This document shows positions 45,776 to 58,113 of a DNA stretch of 64,000 bases, one piece after another. Under the pieces are notes generated by a model. That model saw only the letters and a program-made list of their open reading frames with translations, did no database searches and was not told the DNA's origin. Every line of letters begins with the position of its first letter. The first letter of the stretch is position 1. The stretch spans positions 868,001 through 932,000 of the forward strand of contig JAOCPU010000002.1 of assembly GCA_035772785.1 (NCBI GenBank), written 5' to 3'. Origin of the DNA: Phlebiopsis flavidoalba. Lineage: Eukaryota > Basidiomycota > Agaricomycetes > Polyporales > Phanerochaetaceae. A program made the position numbers and the translations under genes.

Positions 45776-48205
45776 TTAGATGAGTTCATCAAGAGTCATG
45801 TCGCCTTCTTTGTACTTGACCTCTGTCGTTGCTAAACAGCGTTCTTTTACCTCCGGTCCCGGGTCTAACGCTCTGGGTCGAGCCCAATTTCGTGTTGAGA
45901 CTTTGGCCGACCAACGGTTGCCGCCCAACACGAGTCAAGGTCGTTCGCGGCTTGATATCCTGGTGTCACATTGACCGATTTGTACGCCTGTAACTCATGA
46001 AGAAGGTCGTCGTTCGTGGTGGATATCGTATCTCTCTCCTTTGTCATCATAAGCAGTTCCTAGACGCAAACAGAGAGTTAGAAATGTGATGTTGAGTAAA
46101 GTAGATTCGTGGAGTATGGGCACCTGCTTGGTCTCTTGTGTGAGCTACTCTGAAGGCGGATCCTGTCCACATATTGTTATCCGTTGGGCGGGGTTATGAT
46201 GTCCGAGAATCTCTGCGTTAAAGTTGCTCAGCTTCTGAGCTTCATCTTCTGCGAGGGCTTTTTCTTTCGAACAAGCGCGTCGACATGATCTAGCACTAAC
46301 AAAAGGCCATTCAAATACGCTTGTTTTGATAACGCTCGGCCTCAGCGAGGTCAGCAGAAAGTCTGTAGCCACGTCAGAACCTCGACGTTTATGCTGAGTA
46401 TATGGCGACCCTTACTGGTGTATTTCGTTCATCAGACCCTCCTCAGCCGCCTTGCTCTTCTGCACATCAGCAATACAGCTCGGTCGCGGGCCTCCTTTTC
46501 GCGCTTCACCTCCTGCTCCAGTTTGGCTATGGCTACCTTCGCTTCCTGTTTCTCTGCATCGTCTCATCTGCTTTCTAAGCGACTCGTGATTGGTACGGGC
46601 CTCCACAAGTGTACGGGAGCTATCTGCGAGTTCTTGACGAAGTCTTTCCTGTTCGGAACGAGCAGAAGACACTTGACGCAGAAGTTCGGAGTTTTGGTTC
46701 TCAGAGGCTGCAAGCTTTTTCGAGTGTGTTTCGACTTCGTATTGGGCAGAGTCGACATGTTTGATGAGGCAGGATGAGTGGAATAAAAGCTGTTCGTTGC
46801 GAAGACTCTCGAGTATGCACCAAAGCTCTGCATCGGCCTGCAAGACTCGCAGAAGCTTGTGTTTGATCTTCCAGCGACTGTACCTGAATGTCGTGAAGAA
46901 GAGCCCCTTCTTCTCGATCCAAGTGCTCGTTTCCGGATCTCGTCCAGCGCTACCTGAATTGCCTGAGTAGAACAAGAGGTCATTCTCCATGTCCTGGAGA
47001 CGTAAAAGGAGAAACTCGTTATCCTCGTTAACGTGTCGTATCAGGTGTGCAAGTTCGATGACCTGGCTTTCTGAGTTGGCGAGTTTTCTCTCGAGACGGT
47101 TCGCCCGTAACTGCAACGAGACCGTTTCGCGCTTCACTTGCTCGTGTACGACCTTGGGTACTGTGGAGGCTGCAAGTCGTGTGCGTATTCGTCGGCCACT
47201 CGGGACAACATGTCTTTGTGCTGATCGAGCTGTGCCAACAGAACCTCTTCCGAGTCCACCGTTTGGTTTCGCAAAGCCTGTAGCGCCGATTCGACCTTCT
47301 TGGAGCCATCATTCGCCTCTCGTAGTTGTGTCTCAAGAGTGAGCTTAGCGTGGTGCTCCTCCTTTAGTTTCAAGCGTGTTTTCGGCCTCTGCCTGCTGTA
47401 GCCTGTTTTCCAAAGCCTCGACCCTCTGTTTTTCTCCGCTAGCAAGGCCTTCTCTAAATCAGCAATGCGTAGATCCTTGCCGCGCTTTGCTTCCTCCTTC
47501 CTCCGTGCCTCCAGTGTTTGCAGAGTTTTCTTAGCCTCGTCTTGATCGTTCTTCTTTGATGCAGCTGCGTCCGCTCGTGCTCAGAAACCCGAAGTTTGGC
47601 TCGGAGTTCTTTGATCTCGGACTGACTGTGAAGGTTTTCTTTCTTCAGCTCTTGTAAGCGCGCTTCGTAAGAATCCTTTTGCCTATTCAACTTGCTTAGC
47701 TGCTCGCTTTGTTCAGCATTTGTCCTTTGCATTCGGCTCAGATCTTGCTTAAGCCTCTCAGTGTCCGCTTGGCTCTGGAACTTGGCTAAGCGACTGGTAT
47801 TTAACTCCCCTAAAGTTATACTCACTGCCTTCTTGCTATCATCGTGAACTCGTTTCAAGATCTTCAAGCTTTCGTTGTAAAGCAGCGTATGTAGCGGTCG
47901 CCCGTAGTCACACGAGAACCAGCTGAGCGAGGTTCTAACGGTTTTTCCGTCGGCTGGGTATGCTCCAGGTCCTAGATGTATGGTCAGAGCAAATTTCCAT
48001 CTCATGCTAGAGACCCATACCATTCGCACCTGGCACCTCAGAAGGCTTGTCTTTAGAGAAACGGTTTCTTGTTTCTCGAGGAAACCAGCACGTTTGTACG
48101 CGTCATACTCTGGATCTAATCCGCAGTTAGCAGCCAGAGAGAGACAGTCTCTCTCAATCTCAAATACCTCGGACGTTATAAGCATTTGGGCCGGGAACTT
48201 CTGAA
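45776..48205 (-). CDS. Long coiled-coil protein of unknown function (5' end uncertain)
   Basis: The minus-strand exon at about 48205 reads QKFPAQMLITSEVFEIERDC and LSLAANCGLDPEYDAYKRAG. After an intron comes AALQRKLEDLE, then heptad-rich sequence for about 500 residues: LKQDLSRMQRTNAEQSEQLS, LNRQKDSYEARLQELKKEN, KLKEEHHAKLTLETQLREAN and RLERKLANSESQVIELAHLI. Then HVNEDNEFLLLRLQDMENDL and ELLRQVSSARSEQERLRQEL. The end, EVKYKEGDMTLDELI, stops at 45776-45778. No motor, kinase or membrane motif was seen. Such proteins are usually cytoskeletal or tethering factors, but the family is not recognised. The first exon shown follows an acceptor (TATCTAG), so at least one more 5' exon exists. Slips lie near 47380, 47570 and 46440. 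Confidence 0.6.
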
Positions 48206-48746
48206 GCTAGATATGACAGGATGAGTAGCTAGGTAAGCCCAGGTGCGTGCACATCATTCTTTTGGCTACACAGTTACATACGTTTTTGCTTCAGCAAAGC
48301 GGTTCCCCCTTGGCAAACATATTCACGGAGTGAGAGTGAAGCAATGTGTCACCGGTGAGCTCAAAGCCAACACGAACTTGGACGGCACCACCGCCCACGC
48401 GGCCACGGTAACGCGACGCGTTTAAAACATGTCACGTGAGCTCCTTCGGGCATCTCCGTGGCACGCGCCATGACGGTTCTTGTCGTGAATTTGCTCAACC
48501 ACCGCCTTGCAAATAGCTCAGGTAGAGGTTTATCGGGGCAAACACAACTGCAAAAAAAAAAAAAGGCGCACGAACGCGTTCCAACTTGTCATCACGTATC
48601 ACCCAATCCAGAGCAAGAGCATGGAAAGCATTACACTCAAAGCCCTAATGTATCATCATAAATTCGCCTACCCGGTCACCGAGACACAGCCGGTGACCCA
48701 TCCTGAGCATGTGCTCTCGAATGTTTGGGAACAAACGTCCTAGGCT
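48206..48746. other. Intergenic with A13 tract
   Basis: Holds the unseen start of the coiled-coil gene and the 3' flank of the PPR gene. A run of 13 A lies at 48552-48564. No further gene is recognised. Confidence 0.4.
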
Positions 48747-50346
48747 CTACATCTGGCTTCCCTGATTTCGCAGAATTCCCTCCAGGAACGCCTTCAACTT
48801 CCCATTAACTTCATATCCACGTTCCTTCATCTCGTCCATAGCCAACCGGTGTCGCGTGTCGCCGACGCTGTGTAGCACTTGCGGATGATGGCGTCGTATA
48901 TAGCTTGAGAAGGTTGAAACCAATAGCCTTCATCTCCTCAAGGTAAAAGAATGCAAATCCTCGTAGGTCGTTGTTGTGTCAAACACAGAACGATCAGGCG
49001 TTCATATGTCCTTGCATCGGGCTTCAGTCCAGCCGCGCGCATCTCCGCGAGTAAAACGATCGCCAAGGTCGCGGTGACGGACGGATATGCATGCCGAGAG
49101 CAGCAGGTTGTATGTCTCCACATTGGGTTTGACGCCAAGCTCGCCAGCAGCTTTGTACGTCCTAGGCCTCGTTGAAGATCCATGAGAGCGGACACAGGCT
49201 TGTATGATGACGTTGAACGCAGCCACATCAATCACACGACCATCGCCGTGCATGTCGTCCAAGATACCGTAGGCTTCATCCACAGCGTCTTGCGTTTACC
49301 CGCTGATGACCCTTCTTCGAAGATGGGGTAAGCGGTCTCGAGGGTTGGTGGCGACGCCGTTGTTCCGCATGAGTTCTGAGGACGCCAAAGGCCTCTTTGA
49401 TGTCCGCCTCCCTGGCAGAACGAGGCTTCCACCACAGGAGCAAAATGTTGCTCTGACCATTCGACGTTTAGGCTCTGTGAGTACCCGGATTTACGTCTGG
49501 CGCGATGCTAAGAAAGGTTCCGTGGCGGTCGGCAAGTGTGCAAAACCTTGATACAACAGCCCATACATACAGGTTTGTTTACGTGAGCCTTGGGTGCACC
49601 GCTCTATCCCCATGAAGTGAGATACGGGCCCATCAGCATGCTGTTATACCGTCCGTTAAACACCTTTATTTGTCCTTGACGGAACTCGTGTTACTCACGT
49701 AAAATTGCATCCGCACGAGGCCAATCAGGCAACTTCATCCACGCTATTCCATGCGGCGGGACGACGCACGGCAGGAGACGCTCGCAAACGCCTCTGCAAT
49801 CTCGACCAGCGCTAGGCGCGGGTGGCCGAGGTCGCACTGCTAACGTAACTAAACTACAGAAGAGCCGTCTGTCGCAGGGTATCTTGAGAGAAGGGGGGTA
49901 AAGCCCGCGCCTGCTCATCTCCGAGAGCTTCTGCAAAGCGAACTCAAGGTTTCTCATTTTTGCCAATGCGTACGTGATATGAGAATCTCATGATGTTGAA
50001 GATTCTTGTGTTAAGGTTTGAGTGGCCCATGTGCGGAGCATGAGATTCCACGCTTTCAGAAAGTTTCATTCAGGGGAAAAAAAGAAACAGGGCCGTAACG
50101 CAGAGACTAGAAGACGAGTTGAGACATCACGAGGGGAAGCTGCCGGTGTCCGCACTCACCAGCATCAATGCATGGAAAGATAGATCTCGTCTCGGGGCAA
50201 TTCCCACAGCCAACATATCCTCCAACACCGCCCACGCTTCCTGTGGAAGTGCAGCGTCCCGACAGGCGTCCAAGAGTAGTAGTCGTACTGGTTATGTTCG
50301 GAGTGACACCCGTGGTCCGCTTCCATATAGCGCGATGCGCAAGCAA
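48747..50346 (-). CDS. Pentatricopeptide-repeat (PPR) protein, probably mitochondrial
   Basis: PPR proteins bind organelle RNA and guide its processing or translation. The N-terminus near 50346 is basic and Ser/Thr-rich (AIWKRTTGVTPNITSTTTTL), consistent with a mitochondrial presequence. PPR units follow in broken frames: NLEFALQKLSEMSRRGLYP (about 49900-49955), then EAYGILDDMHGDGRVIDVAA with FNVIIQACVR (about 49190-49280). Next are TYKAAGELGVKPNVETYNLL with LSACISVRHRDLGDRL (about 49070-49160), and LLAEMRAAGLKPDARTYERL with IVLCL (about 48985-49050). The last unit is FFYLEEMKAIGF..SQAIYDA with IIRKC, and the tail DEMKERGYEVNGKLKAFLEG ends at the stop 48747-48749. At least five PPR units are visible. 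Introns and slips lie near 49300-49450 and 49600-49690. Confidence 0.8.
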
Positions 50347-51051
50347 AGACGTCTGCCGCTTTCGGTAGGTTTCACAAGCTTGCCGAGCTCCTGGTGTGCG
50401 TGCGACTGAACCGAGTGCGCTTGTTTGCTGGCCGGTCGGTCGGTACGTAAGTGTCTGCCGTCATAGCGTACGGTGTGGAGGACGCATCAAAGCGTGACTC
50501 TCCAATAGAGCCATCAGGCCGTCGCGAAGCCTGCTACAGAGGCGAAATCTTTTGGACTGCAGCGCACATGCTACATAACGGACGGAATGAGTGCGGCAGA
50601 TTCGGAGCAGGGTCTAAATGTGCACACACTGTGCCAGTCTTGGACACGCGGACAATGCGCGTACAGAGGCCTAGTCGCGCTATGTTCAAGCATGGCACGA
50701 GACGAGGAACGCCAGCATTCCCGGTGAGGTTGTGGCTGCGACAGCCAGTCGGAGGTTGAGAGCAAGGTCGTCCGTCGGACGCGAAATGAGACCCGTGACG
50801 TTACGAGACAGGTAACGGACTCGTGACAATTGTTGTCGACTTGATCGAAGGCGCCAGCCAGGTTGTCCGTTCACACGAGGCCGCGCGGTTGGTCACGCCA
50901 TCACGCTCTTCACGAACCCCCACGACGCGGCGACGCGATACCCTTGACCTTGCGACTTTTTCTTTGAATATTTAGACATACCATAATACTCTAGGCGCAT
51001 GGTGAGTCAAACATATGGCACTAGCTTGTACTATGTTAATCCCGAGAACTA
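50347..51051. promoter_or_regulatory. Divergent region, PPR gene and RAD21
   Basis: About 700 nt between the PPR start and the RAD21 start. A plus frame at 50451-50759 and an antisense frame show no motif. The stretch at 50950-51050 is AT-rich, as expected just upstream of a start. Confidence 0.4.
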
Positions 51052-53540
51052 GTTTCTATTCCGAAGCCATCCTCTCGTCGGATTTTTAGGACCATTAGAC
51101 GAAAGTATAGGCTTGCCGCACACATGGAGCGCAAGCTCTCCAAAACGCGAGACGTCTGCAGACGGATATTGAGCAGTCAATCGGTGCGTGTCCTCTCACT
51201 GACTTCCCACACCTTAATTAAACGTGAATTAGTACGCCATCATGGGACAGGATGGGTCGAGGTCATGGCCCTCCGTCTTAGTGGCCAACCTTCTCCTGGG
51301 TGTCGTCCGCAATTTACAGTCGCAGGCAAAATACTGTTAGATGACTGTAATGAGGCCCTGCTCAAGATCAAGATGGCTTCCGCCCCGGTGTGGTCGATAT
51401 GAACGGAAGACCAACTTGCTGTAAACCGGAATGCCATCACACTTCAGGGGAACGGCCTCGGTCGACCTGGATGCGTTGCTACCGGACATCAAATGGACTG
51501 CGCTCATCTATGGCTATGCTGGTCAGATCACTGATCCATTGTCTAGGGATGTGTGATTTCGAAGAGAGGCCTATACAACCCGGTGTGGTACAACACATCG
51601 CCCGCACAGCGGACATTAACTCTCGCTGCGGCGGAAGACTTCCAATTTGACTTTGATGCTCCCGGTTTTTTTCGACGACCTGAACCCGCCAGATATTGGC
51701 TTCTCGCTCTCAGGATTTCGAGGAGTTGGACCTGCAACTCGACTTTGGAGACAGGGAATCGTCAGTGGTCAGGGACTAGTCGGTGATGGAGACACTCGGA
51801 GGTGGCGGACGAGAGTATGGCGAGATTGAGTATGGACGTGATGCGGCGCCTCCACGGCATGCGAGAGAGTCTCTCGATTCGCATTTGTTGGGGCTAGGCG
51901 GGATGACGACATGGATCTGGATGCACCGTCGTTCAGAAGTCGCCAGTCGTCCGATGCATCCTTTCGGAGGCGACATGCAGATGACGATACTGGACCTGGG
52001 TGCGGGCGGCATTGAGCTTGGCGACCTTGGAATACAGCTTCGATGGTCTGCCAGGAGACAACGAGCCCTTGACCTCCATTGACCCCCCTTCGCGAGACCT
52101 GTAAGTTGGGTAGTGTCGTATAGTTGTATATTTCACTCACAAGCTTTCACCAGCCTCCCCATCAACTCCACCTGATTCAACAGCCACCAAGAACGCCCCC
52201 CATGTTTCCCGCTTGATGTCGAACAAGTCGAGCCTCGCGAAGCACTACCAAGAAAAACGCTCAACGCGAAAAACCCGAGGACCCAAAAACAAATGCATCG
52301 ATCTGGAGAGCGCATCGAGCCGAATCGCCGAATCGCGCGCAAACCCGGCGCGGCACGCAGGTGCAGCGCGGCGCAGGGGCTCCTTCCGCCGACCGACACG
52401 TCTCGCAGATCCCCACGCACCCACGCTTCCTGCCCGCGTCGCCGCTCGTGATGCGCCTCCGCGAGATCACCGCGCACAGACACCCCGTCCGCGCACTTCC
52501 TGCCCGACCACGCGCACGACGCCCGCCGGCCCCGTCTTCCGTCGCCGGGCCCCCCCGGTCCCTCGCACCCGAGCTCGCTGCGCTCTTCAGCGGCACGGCA
52601 CCACCCCCCTCCCCCGCGCAGATCCCTCGCCGGCCCCTAGCGCCGTGGCACGCCGGCGCGCCGAATCGCGGCCCTGCCCAGCAAGCTCCGCGCGCGCCTC
52701 GACGAGGAGGAGGAAGAGGACGAAAAGTCGAGCAAGGCGCGCCGCCGCGACTGGCAGCGATCGGTTAGCCGAGATCGCGATTGAGGCAGCGATACTGCTT
52801 CGGGTACCCGTGGGCGCTCCAGGCGGCTCGCATCTGCCGGCCGGACATTGACTTCAACCTCGGCGAGGACGCGCCGCTGGACGTGCCCCGACTTCGATAG
52901 TTCGCAGAGGGCGTAGGTGACGAGCGCGCGCGCGCAGCGGGTCCCCTCCCTCGGTGCTGACGGACCCCTGAGCCGGCTCTCGACGCCGGTTGCACCCGAG
53001 AACGCGGCGTTCTCGACGACTAGTGGGCGCGGAGAGGGACGTACGCGGACCGCGGCGTGCACCGATTGCGATGTTCGACGCGCGCGGGGCGGCCGCAGGG
53101 CGAGGACCGCGCGGTAGGAACGGGCGCGGGTACACGCAAGAACCAACGGTCAAGGCCGCTGCGCGTGCTCCGCGGCGAACTGGGCAGCTCCGCAGCCACA
53201 GGTGAGGCGGAGGACGGAGCGCGTCGTGAGCTTCCGAACCGTTTGGCGGACAAGGACGTCGCGCCGCGCAGGCAGCAGTCGCGCGTTATCGTCTTTGAGG
53301 ACTGATTCTGCTCCTCGGCCACAATGGCCCCCCAGCCGCGATTGTGTGAAGCTCGGCCAGGCGGCGCCGTACGACAATACTCGAAGTCCGCTCGAAGCGG
53401 ACAAGCTCTGGGAGCGCCAGCGACATGGCTCGGTAGCCCCAGTCCGTCTCGTCTGCCTCTCCAAGCTGGCGTCGTCACAGCGCCAGGGTTCAGTTACGCC
53501 GGGGGGCGCAAAAAAAAAAAAATACAAAGAGCTGCCCACT
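51052..53540 (+). CDS. RAD21: Cohesin kleisin subunit Rad21/Scc1
   Basis: Kleisin that closes the cohesin ring by joining Smc1 and Smc3; it is cut by separase at anaphase. The N-terminal Smc3-binding domain reads FYSEAILS (51053-51080), then LAAHMERKLSKT (51113-51150), DIEQSV, VMALRLSGQLLLGVVRIYSR with indels, and LLDDCNEALLKIKMAF (51338-51375). The disordered middle begins at DMNxDQLAVNRNAITLQG. It contains AEDFQFDFDAPGFFDDLNPP (about 51630-51690), RESLDSHLLG, FLPASPLVMRLREI (about 52428-52470) and GPPGLAPELAALF (about 52550-52590). The C-terminal winged helix that binds Smc1 is seen as YTQEPTVKAxxVLRGELGS (about 53130-53190), VADKAxRR, DCVKLGQAAPYDN (53340-53378) and KLWERQRHGSVAP (about 53402-53440). 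The start codon itself is spoiled (TAGTTTCTATTC where ATGTTCTAT is expected). Many slips are present; the stop is uncertain, before or just after the A13 run at 53510-53522. Confidence 0.85.
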
Positions 53541-54027
53541 GACAATTCGAATGGATGGCCTCCATGCTTGTCTCTCTAGCTGTATAGGATATTTAATAGT
53601 CCAGTTACGATCCTAGAACTCCATCCGACAATGTTGTTTTCATGACTTGGTTCTGTTGCCCTTCGCCAGTTCCATGTATTTTGTGTATTCCACTACTTTC
53701 TTGTTCTTTCCCCCTCTTCTCACCACACCGACAATATCGCCATTGGTTTTGCACGCCGCTCTCGTGTATCTCACCCAACCCATTCGCAGTATCGAGCCCC
53801 TCGTCGCTTTTGTATAGCGTTAAGGACTCAGTCCCAATCTATTTCGAATAAAAATGGTAGCATCTCCAGGATTTGTACAAAAACAAAAGGGGCCGCCGCC
53901 TCGCTACGCAGCTGGAAAAAGGAGTAAATACATGTAGATAGAACGAAGGAAGAGTAAAACAAAACTAGTCCTGTGAGTAAATAAAAGGTCCGGGTAGATG
54001 AACGTTGGGTACAAGGAGCACGTAGGT
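53541..54027. other. Convergent 3' region between RAD21 and GH16 genes
   Basis: AT- and pyrimidine-rich sequence with possible 3' untranslated parts of both genes (AATAAA at 53848-53853). No gene is supported. Confidence 0.4.
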
Positions 54028-55495
54028 TTACTGTGGTGTGTAGGACGAGGAGGGAGTTGATCTCCCAGTAGGCGTTCTCGGAGAACGCGTCGGGGTGGTT
54101 GTTTAAACGACTGCGTAAGAGAGTTAGAAGAGACTGTGTGAGATAGGCTGGGGGCATGCCACTCACGATCGACGCAATCGCCTGAGCAGCCCGAGCTCGC
54201 GTAAATCCGCGCCTGCCCAGTCGCCCTAGACAAACAACCCGGTCAGACCCAGGACCTAAACCTGCACACAGCCGATCGCACTCACGCAGAACGTCAGATC
54301 AAACACCATCATATATGCGGATCAAACAATGGCTATCGTAGTCGCAAAAGTCGCCGACAGGAAACGCCGCCGCGGGGGTGCCGCCACGACGGGTCGGGGC
54401 ATATCTCGGGGTTTGGGGCCCAAAGACCCAGTTGTCAGCCTAAGCGCCCGCCTGGCGGACGTCTTGCGGCAACCACGTTCGGGTCGTCGCGCTTTCCAGT
54501 GCCACACCGCGCACGCCCGTCTCCGCGACGCGTGGGCGCGCCATCGCGAACCCAGCCGCCGCCGCGCCTCCCTGGTTGAAGAGCGCGCCGTACGAGAAGC
54601 CGGAGCTGAAGGCGCTGCCGCAGCCTTGGTTGTCGAAGTTTGCGTTTGCGTCGCAGTTGGTGGAGATGGGCGTGCTGTGGGGGTGTTAGATGTGGGGCGC
54701 GGGAGAGGATGGGGAAGGCGTACCCGGGCTACTGGACACGCCCCTGGGGCATCGTGCAGTAGGGGTTCGTGTGGAGGGACGCGAGGTTCGAGCGCTGTAG
54801 GTTCACGCCTGTGGCGCGGGTCAGCGATCGTTGCAGGAACACCAGACGGCGCACGCACCCTCGACAATGTCGATCTCGCGCCGCACGTTGGGCCATGGCC
54901 CCTTTTGACTGAGCGTCCAGAAGGCGGGCCACGTTGCGCAGGCCCTCCGGCATGTGCTGCAGGTCGAGCACGATGACGGCTTCGTCGTATGCGTTTCCAT
55001 GAGGAGATGCGCACACGGAGTCGCGGCCGCGCGCGTTGGACGGGACGACCTTAGTCGAGTCAGCGCGCATCCAGAACTTGGAGTCAGTCGCTGTGGGAAA
55101 ATGAGTCAGGGGGTCACATGAGCAAAGTTGTGTACACACCTGAGGTGAGGTTGTTGTTTATCGCAGTGTTCTCTATCGACATAGTTGACGCGTCCATGTG
55201 TGGGGTCGTTTGCTGTCTCGAACTGGAAGCCGTTGTAAAAGGTCGTTCCCGACAGAACTTGTCCTTGAGCACAAAGTGTGTTCTAGCGGTAGGCAAGAGC
55301 AGCATGAGGACACAGCTGAACTGCAAAAGAGACGTGAGCATAACCAGTACGCATGTTGGTAAGGATCGTAGACGGTGCGGAAGGGGTCGAGGACGGCCCG
55401 CTGGAGGGTGGGGGCGGACGTAGAGGAGGACGGCGAAGAAGAGAAAGAAGCTTGGCGGTGGCGAGGACGAGGGGGAGGTGGTGCTGTTTGGCCAT
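54028..55495 (-). CDS. Glycoside hydrolase family 16 protein, secreted or wall-bound beta-glucanase type
   Basis: GH16 enzymes cleave or remodel beta-1,3(4)-glucans of the cell wall. The start at 55495 gives MAKQHHLPLVLATAKLL and later a hydrophobic segment (CVLMLLLPTA). The fold starts THFVLKDKF, then FYNGFQFETANDPTHGRVNY (about 55190-55260) and INNNLTS. After an intron come DSKFWMRADSTKVVPSNARG with RDSVxxxSxxxYDEAVIVLD and LQHMPEGCATWPAFWTLSQK with GPWPN. The catalytic motif EIDIVEG (E-x-D-x-x-E) lies at 54861-54878. Then come VNLQRSNLASLHTNPYCTMP, a Cys-rich stretch, LTFCGDWAGAD (about 54215-54295), CSGDCVDR, and the last exon NPDAFSENAYWEINSLLVYT, with the stop at 54028-54030. All catalytic residues are present. 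Six or so introns; several slips in the GC-rich middle. Confidence 0.88.
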
Positions 55496-55923
55496 TGGTT
55501 GGGCAATGTCGCGGCTGCCAGCGACGGCTCCTGTCAGCGATCGGTGTGCTCTCAGAAGGGGCTTCGGTTGTCTCGGGGGCTGGCCTCGAAGTCGTCCGAA
55601 ACAGGCCAAGGCGGGTGCCGCTGTCAGTCTCGATCCAGAGGAGGTGATACGATAGGAGGGTCTGTCCCCGCGAGTGCTGGAGCGTTGGCAGAAGGAGTTG
55701 GACGAGAGCGCGAGCCCTGAGCGGAGGTGTGGGGGACAAAGCTGCGAGCACTTCTGGAGTCTGTGGGAGCGCCACATCCAAACGGGACGCATCACTCCCA
55801 ACGATCACAGCTGTTGCCACTCAGTGCGTCATCCCATCATCCAAGTCATCCATCGCTACAACGTGCAGTAAATATAGAAATAACACACTGGTACTTCACG
55901 GCTGACATTGGAACAAGCAGAGG
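55496..55923. promoter_or_regulatory. Divergent region, GH16 and aspartic protease genes
   Basis: About 430 nt between the two divergent genes. Open minus sequence (to 55820) is GC-rich and without motif. It probably holds both promoters. Confidence 0.35.
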
Positions 55924-57973
55924 ATGACCGTCAGCCCCAGACATTTTATGGCAACGATGACATCCCAACCCTTTCTTCACCTCCTCTCCCGTGCCCGGTG
56001 CATTCCAGTGCTCACTCTAGATGAGTTTACCACGTCGCTCTGCTCTCCTCGGTGCTCGCCAATTGGCAGCGCCACCGCGTCCCCCGCTGGACGAGACCAG
56101 GAGCAAGAGGGTATCTGACGGCCAAGCTACGCAGAAAACTCACTTGCGGGCAGGGATTCTTCTAATGCTCTATGGCCAGAACATGACCTCGGCCTGTCGT
56201 ATTTGACCCCACGCTAAGCGCAGAGTAGGCGACCTTCTCACTGTATCGACCCTTATTCGTCCACATCACTATTCTCTAGAACGCACAGGTAAAAGACCTT
56301 GTGAACAAATACAGCAGAGCCTCAGACATCTCCTCATCGGCAATCAACCCTCCAACACCAGCACCGATCCCTCGGCGAGCTACAGCGCATTCAACGACAG
56401 CGCCCATCCAGCTCTACTTCCAGAACACCACCAAGCCCTCGCTCGTCTTGCAAATGCCTCTGCTCGCACGCGCCGACGTCGAGCCCATCCTGGGCCTCCC
56501 CAACGGCTCCTACGCGAGCTTCCGAGCTCATGCCGCTCAAGGAACTACATCGTGACCCGAGCATGGACCTGGTCATCTCCTACTACCGGCGCGCTGCGCT
56601 TCGGCACGCCCCCGCAGGAGCTCACCGTCAGCGTCGACACGGGCATCCGCGGACCTCTGGTCCCGGTACCATCCGTTGTTGTGTTGTGTGTCACCAGCGA
56701 GCAGTTTTGACCCCGCTGCGAGCAGTACGTACGTTTGACAGCGGGCGGCGCGTCGCGCTCAACTACGTGATCGTTCTCCTCTCTCTCTCCCTTCTTATCC
56801 CTGCTAACACCATGTAGGGCGCAGTCGCGTCGTGGGCACCGCTGTGCAAGACACACTTGCGCTCGGCGCGCTTGACAGTAGCAAACCAGAGCTTCCTTGC
56901 CGTGCATTCTGAGTCGCAGGACTTTATGGACTATCCCAGCGCTGGCCCTGCTGGGACTTTGCGTTCAGCAGTATCACGCGTCGTCCTTCCGCGCCGACGT
57001 TCTTTGAGCGGCTCCTCGCTGAGCGTGAAACTTGCTGCTGCGATTTTCCTCGACGCATCTCACGCGTGGGCAGGAGGATGGGTCGCAGGTTAGTGACTGT
57101 GCGAAGGGGAATGGCGGTGGCTGACAAGTGTACAGATATGTCTTGGATGTTAATGACTTGACACCAAAGACTACTGGGCCCTATACAATGGTTTGAATTT
57201 AGTCACCAAGGCAAAAGTCGCTACCGCGTGTCTGTCCCATATGACCGCATACATCTCTTAACTATTAAATACACGACATGACCTACTGGACCAGGCCCTT
57301 CAATGCAGACGGCCTTGCGGTAGGCAAAAGAACCGTACCTCCCTGTCTAATCTCGTCGCAGTGCGGTTCACCCTCATCTCACTTAACACCCTCTACGACA
57401 GTCCACAGGCCGTCGACACCGGCTCCTCACTCATCCTCGTCGCCGACAGCGTCGCCCAAGGGAATTCTCCTCTCTACGTACGACACCTACTACCTATATC
57501 CCAATCTTTGCTAACACCTGATATTAACGTAATACTAGATACAGGCTCGAAGGACGCAAGCACGACCTACGGCGCCGGTTGCTACAGCCTACCCTGTGCG
57601 CAACCCGTCACCGGCCTCGCATTGTTCTCTCAGGGCGGTCCTTTAGTGTCCACAACGACGACTTTAGTCATCGCCGGCGGCTGGCCGAAGACTCAGCCGT
57701 ACGTGCTCTCAGCAGTCCTCCAGTGACATTGTAGCTCACGAACCGATGTCTAGCGACTGGTATCGGTGGGATCGTGTGGTGTATGTCGCGTGAGGATATA
57801 CGGGCTGCCTGCGAACCTCGCCATCGTACGGGCGACGTCTTTCTCAAATCATGTATGTTCTCCGACGTTCTTACAGCGTTCTTTGCTGATATATCGCGCG
57901 CAGGGTATGAAATCACGTTCTGACTATGGCGGGCTCGCGCATTGGGCTTGCGCCGAGCATCAATAATAGGTAG
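55924..57973 (+). CDS. Pepsin-type (A1) aspartic protease
   Basis: Secreted or vacuolar acid protease; two Asp residues in DTG motifs activate water. The first motif lies in PQELTVSVDTG (DTG at 56636-56644) after VISYTGALRFGTPPQ. The second lies in VDTGSSLILVADSVAQ (DTG at 57415-57423). Between them are TFDSGRRVALNYxxGAVV, ALGALTVANQSFLAVHSESQ and DFMDYPSAGLLGxxFSSI (about 56920-56960), then EDGSQV. After the second DTG come YGAGCYSLPCAQPV (about 57570-57610; disulfide pair) and FLKSW. The end VGLAPSINNR stops at 57971-57973. The leader is poorly defined: a possible start at 55924 or 55960 (MTSQPFLHLLSRARC), then a propeptide-like part (56020-56330). About six introns and many slips; the exon limits are approximate. 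Confidence 0.8.
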
Positions 57974-58113
57974 TGAGGGTGCCTATATCGACGCTCTCGA
58001 TCAGTGAATGGGTGCATTAGGTACGGTAGTATGGGTGTAATGCAGTTATAATGCGACATGGGGGCGTGTCTGTAACTGCGATTTTGGCTTCGAACCGAGG
58101 GTGCGTCCGGGCC

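Noticed and set aside
53510..53522. A13 run after RAD21 as a retrogene poly(A) tail
   Set aside because: RAD21 here has introns and its own neighbours' spacing, so it is not a processed copy; the run also lies close to the coding end.
52213..53579. Several long overlapping frames in the GC-rich RAD21 region as separate genes
   Set aside because: Rad21 motifs can be followed through this region by switching frame, so the long frames are shadows and frame-slipped parts of one gene.
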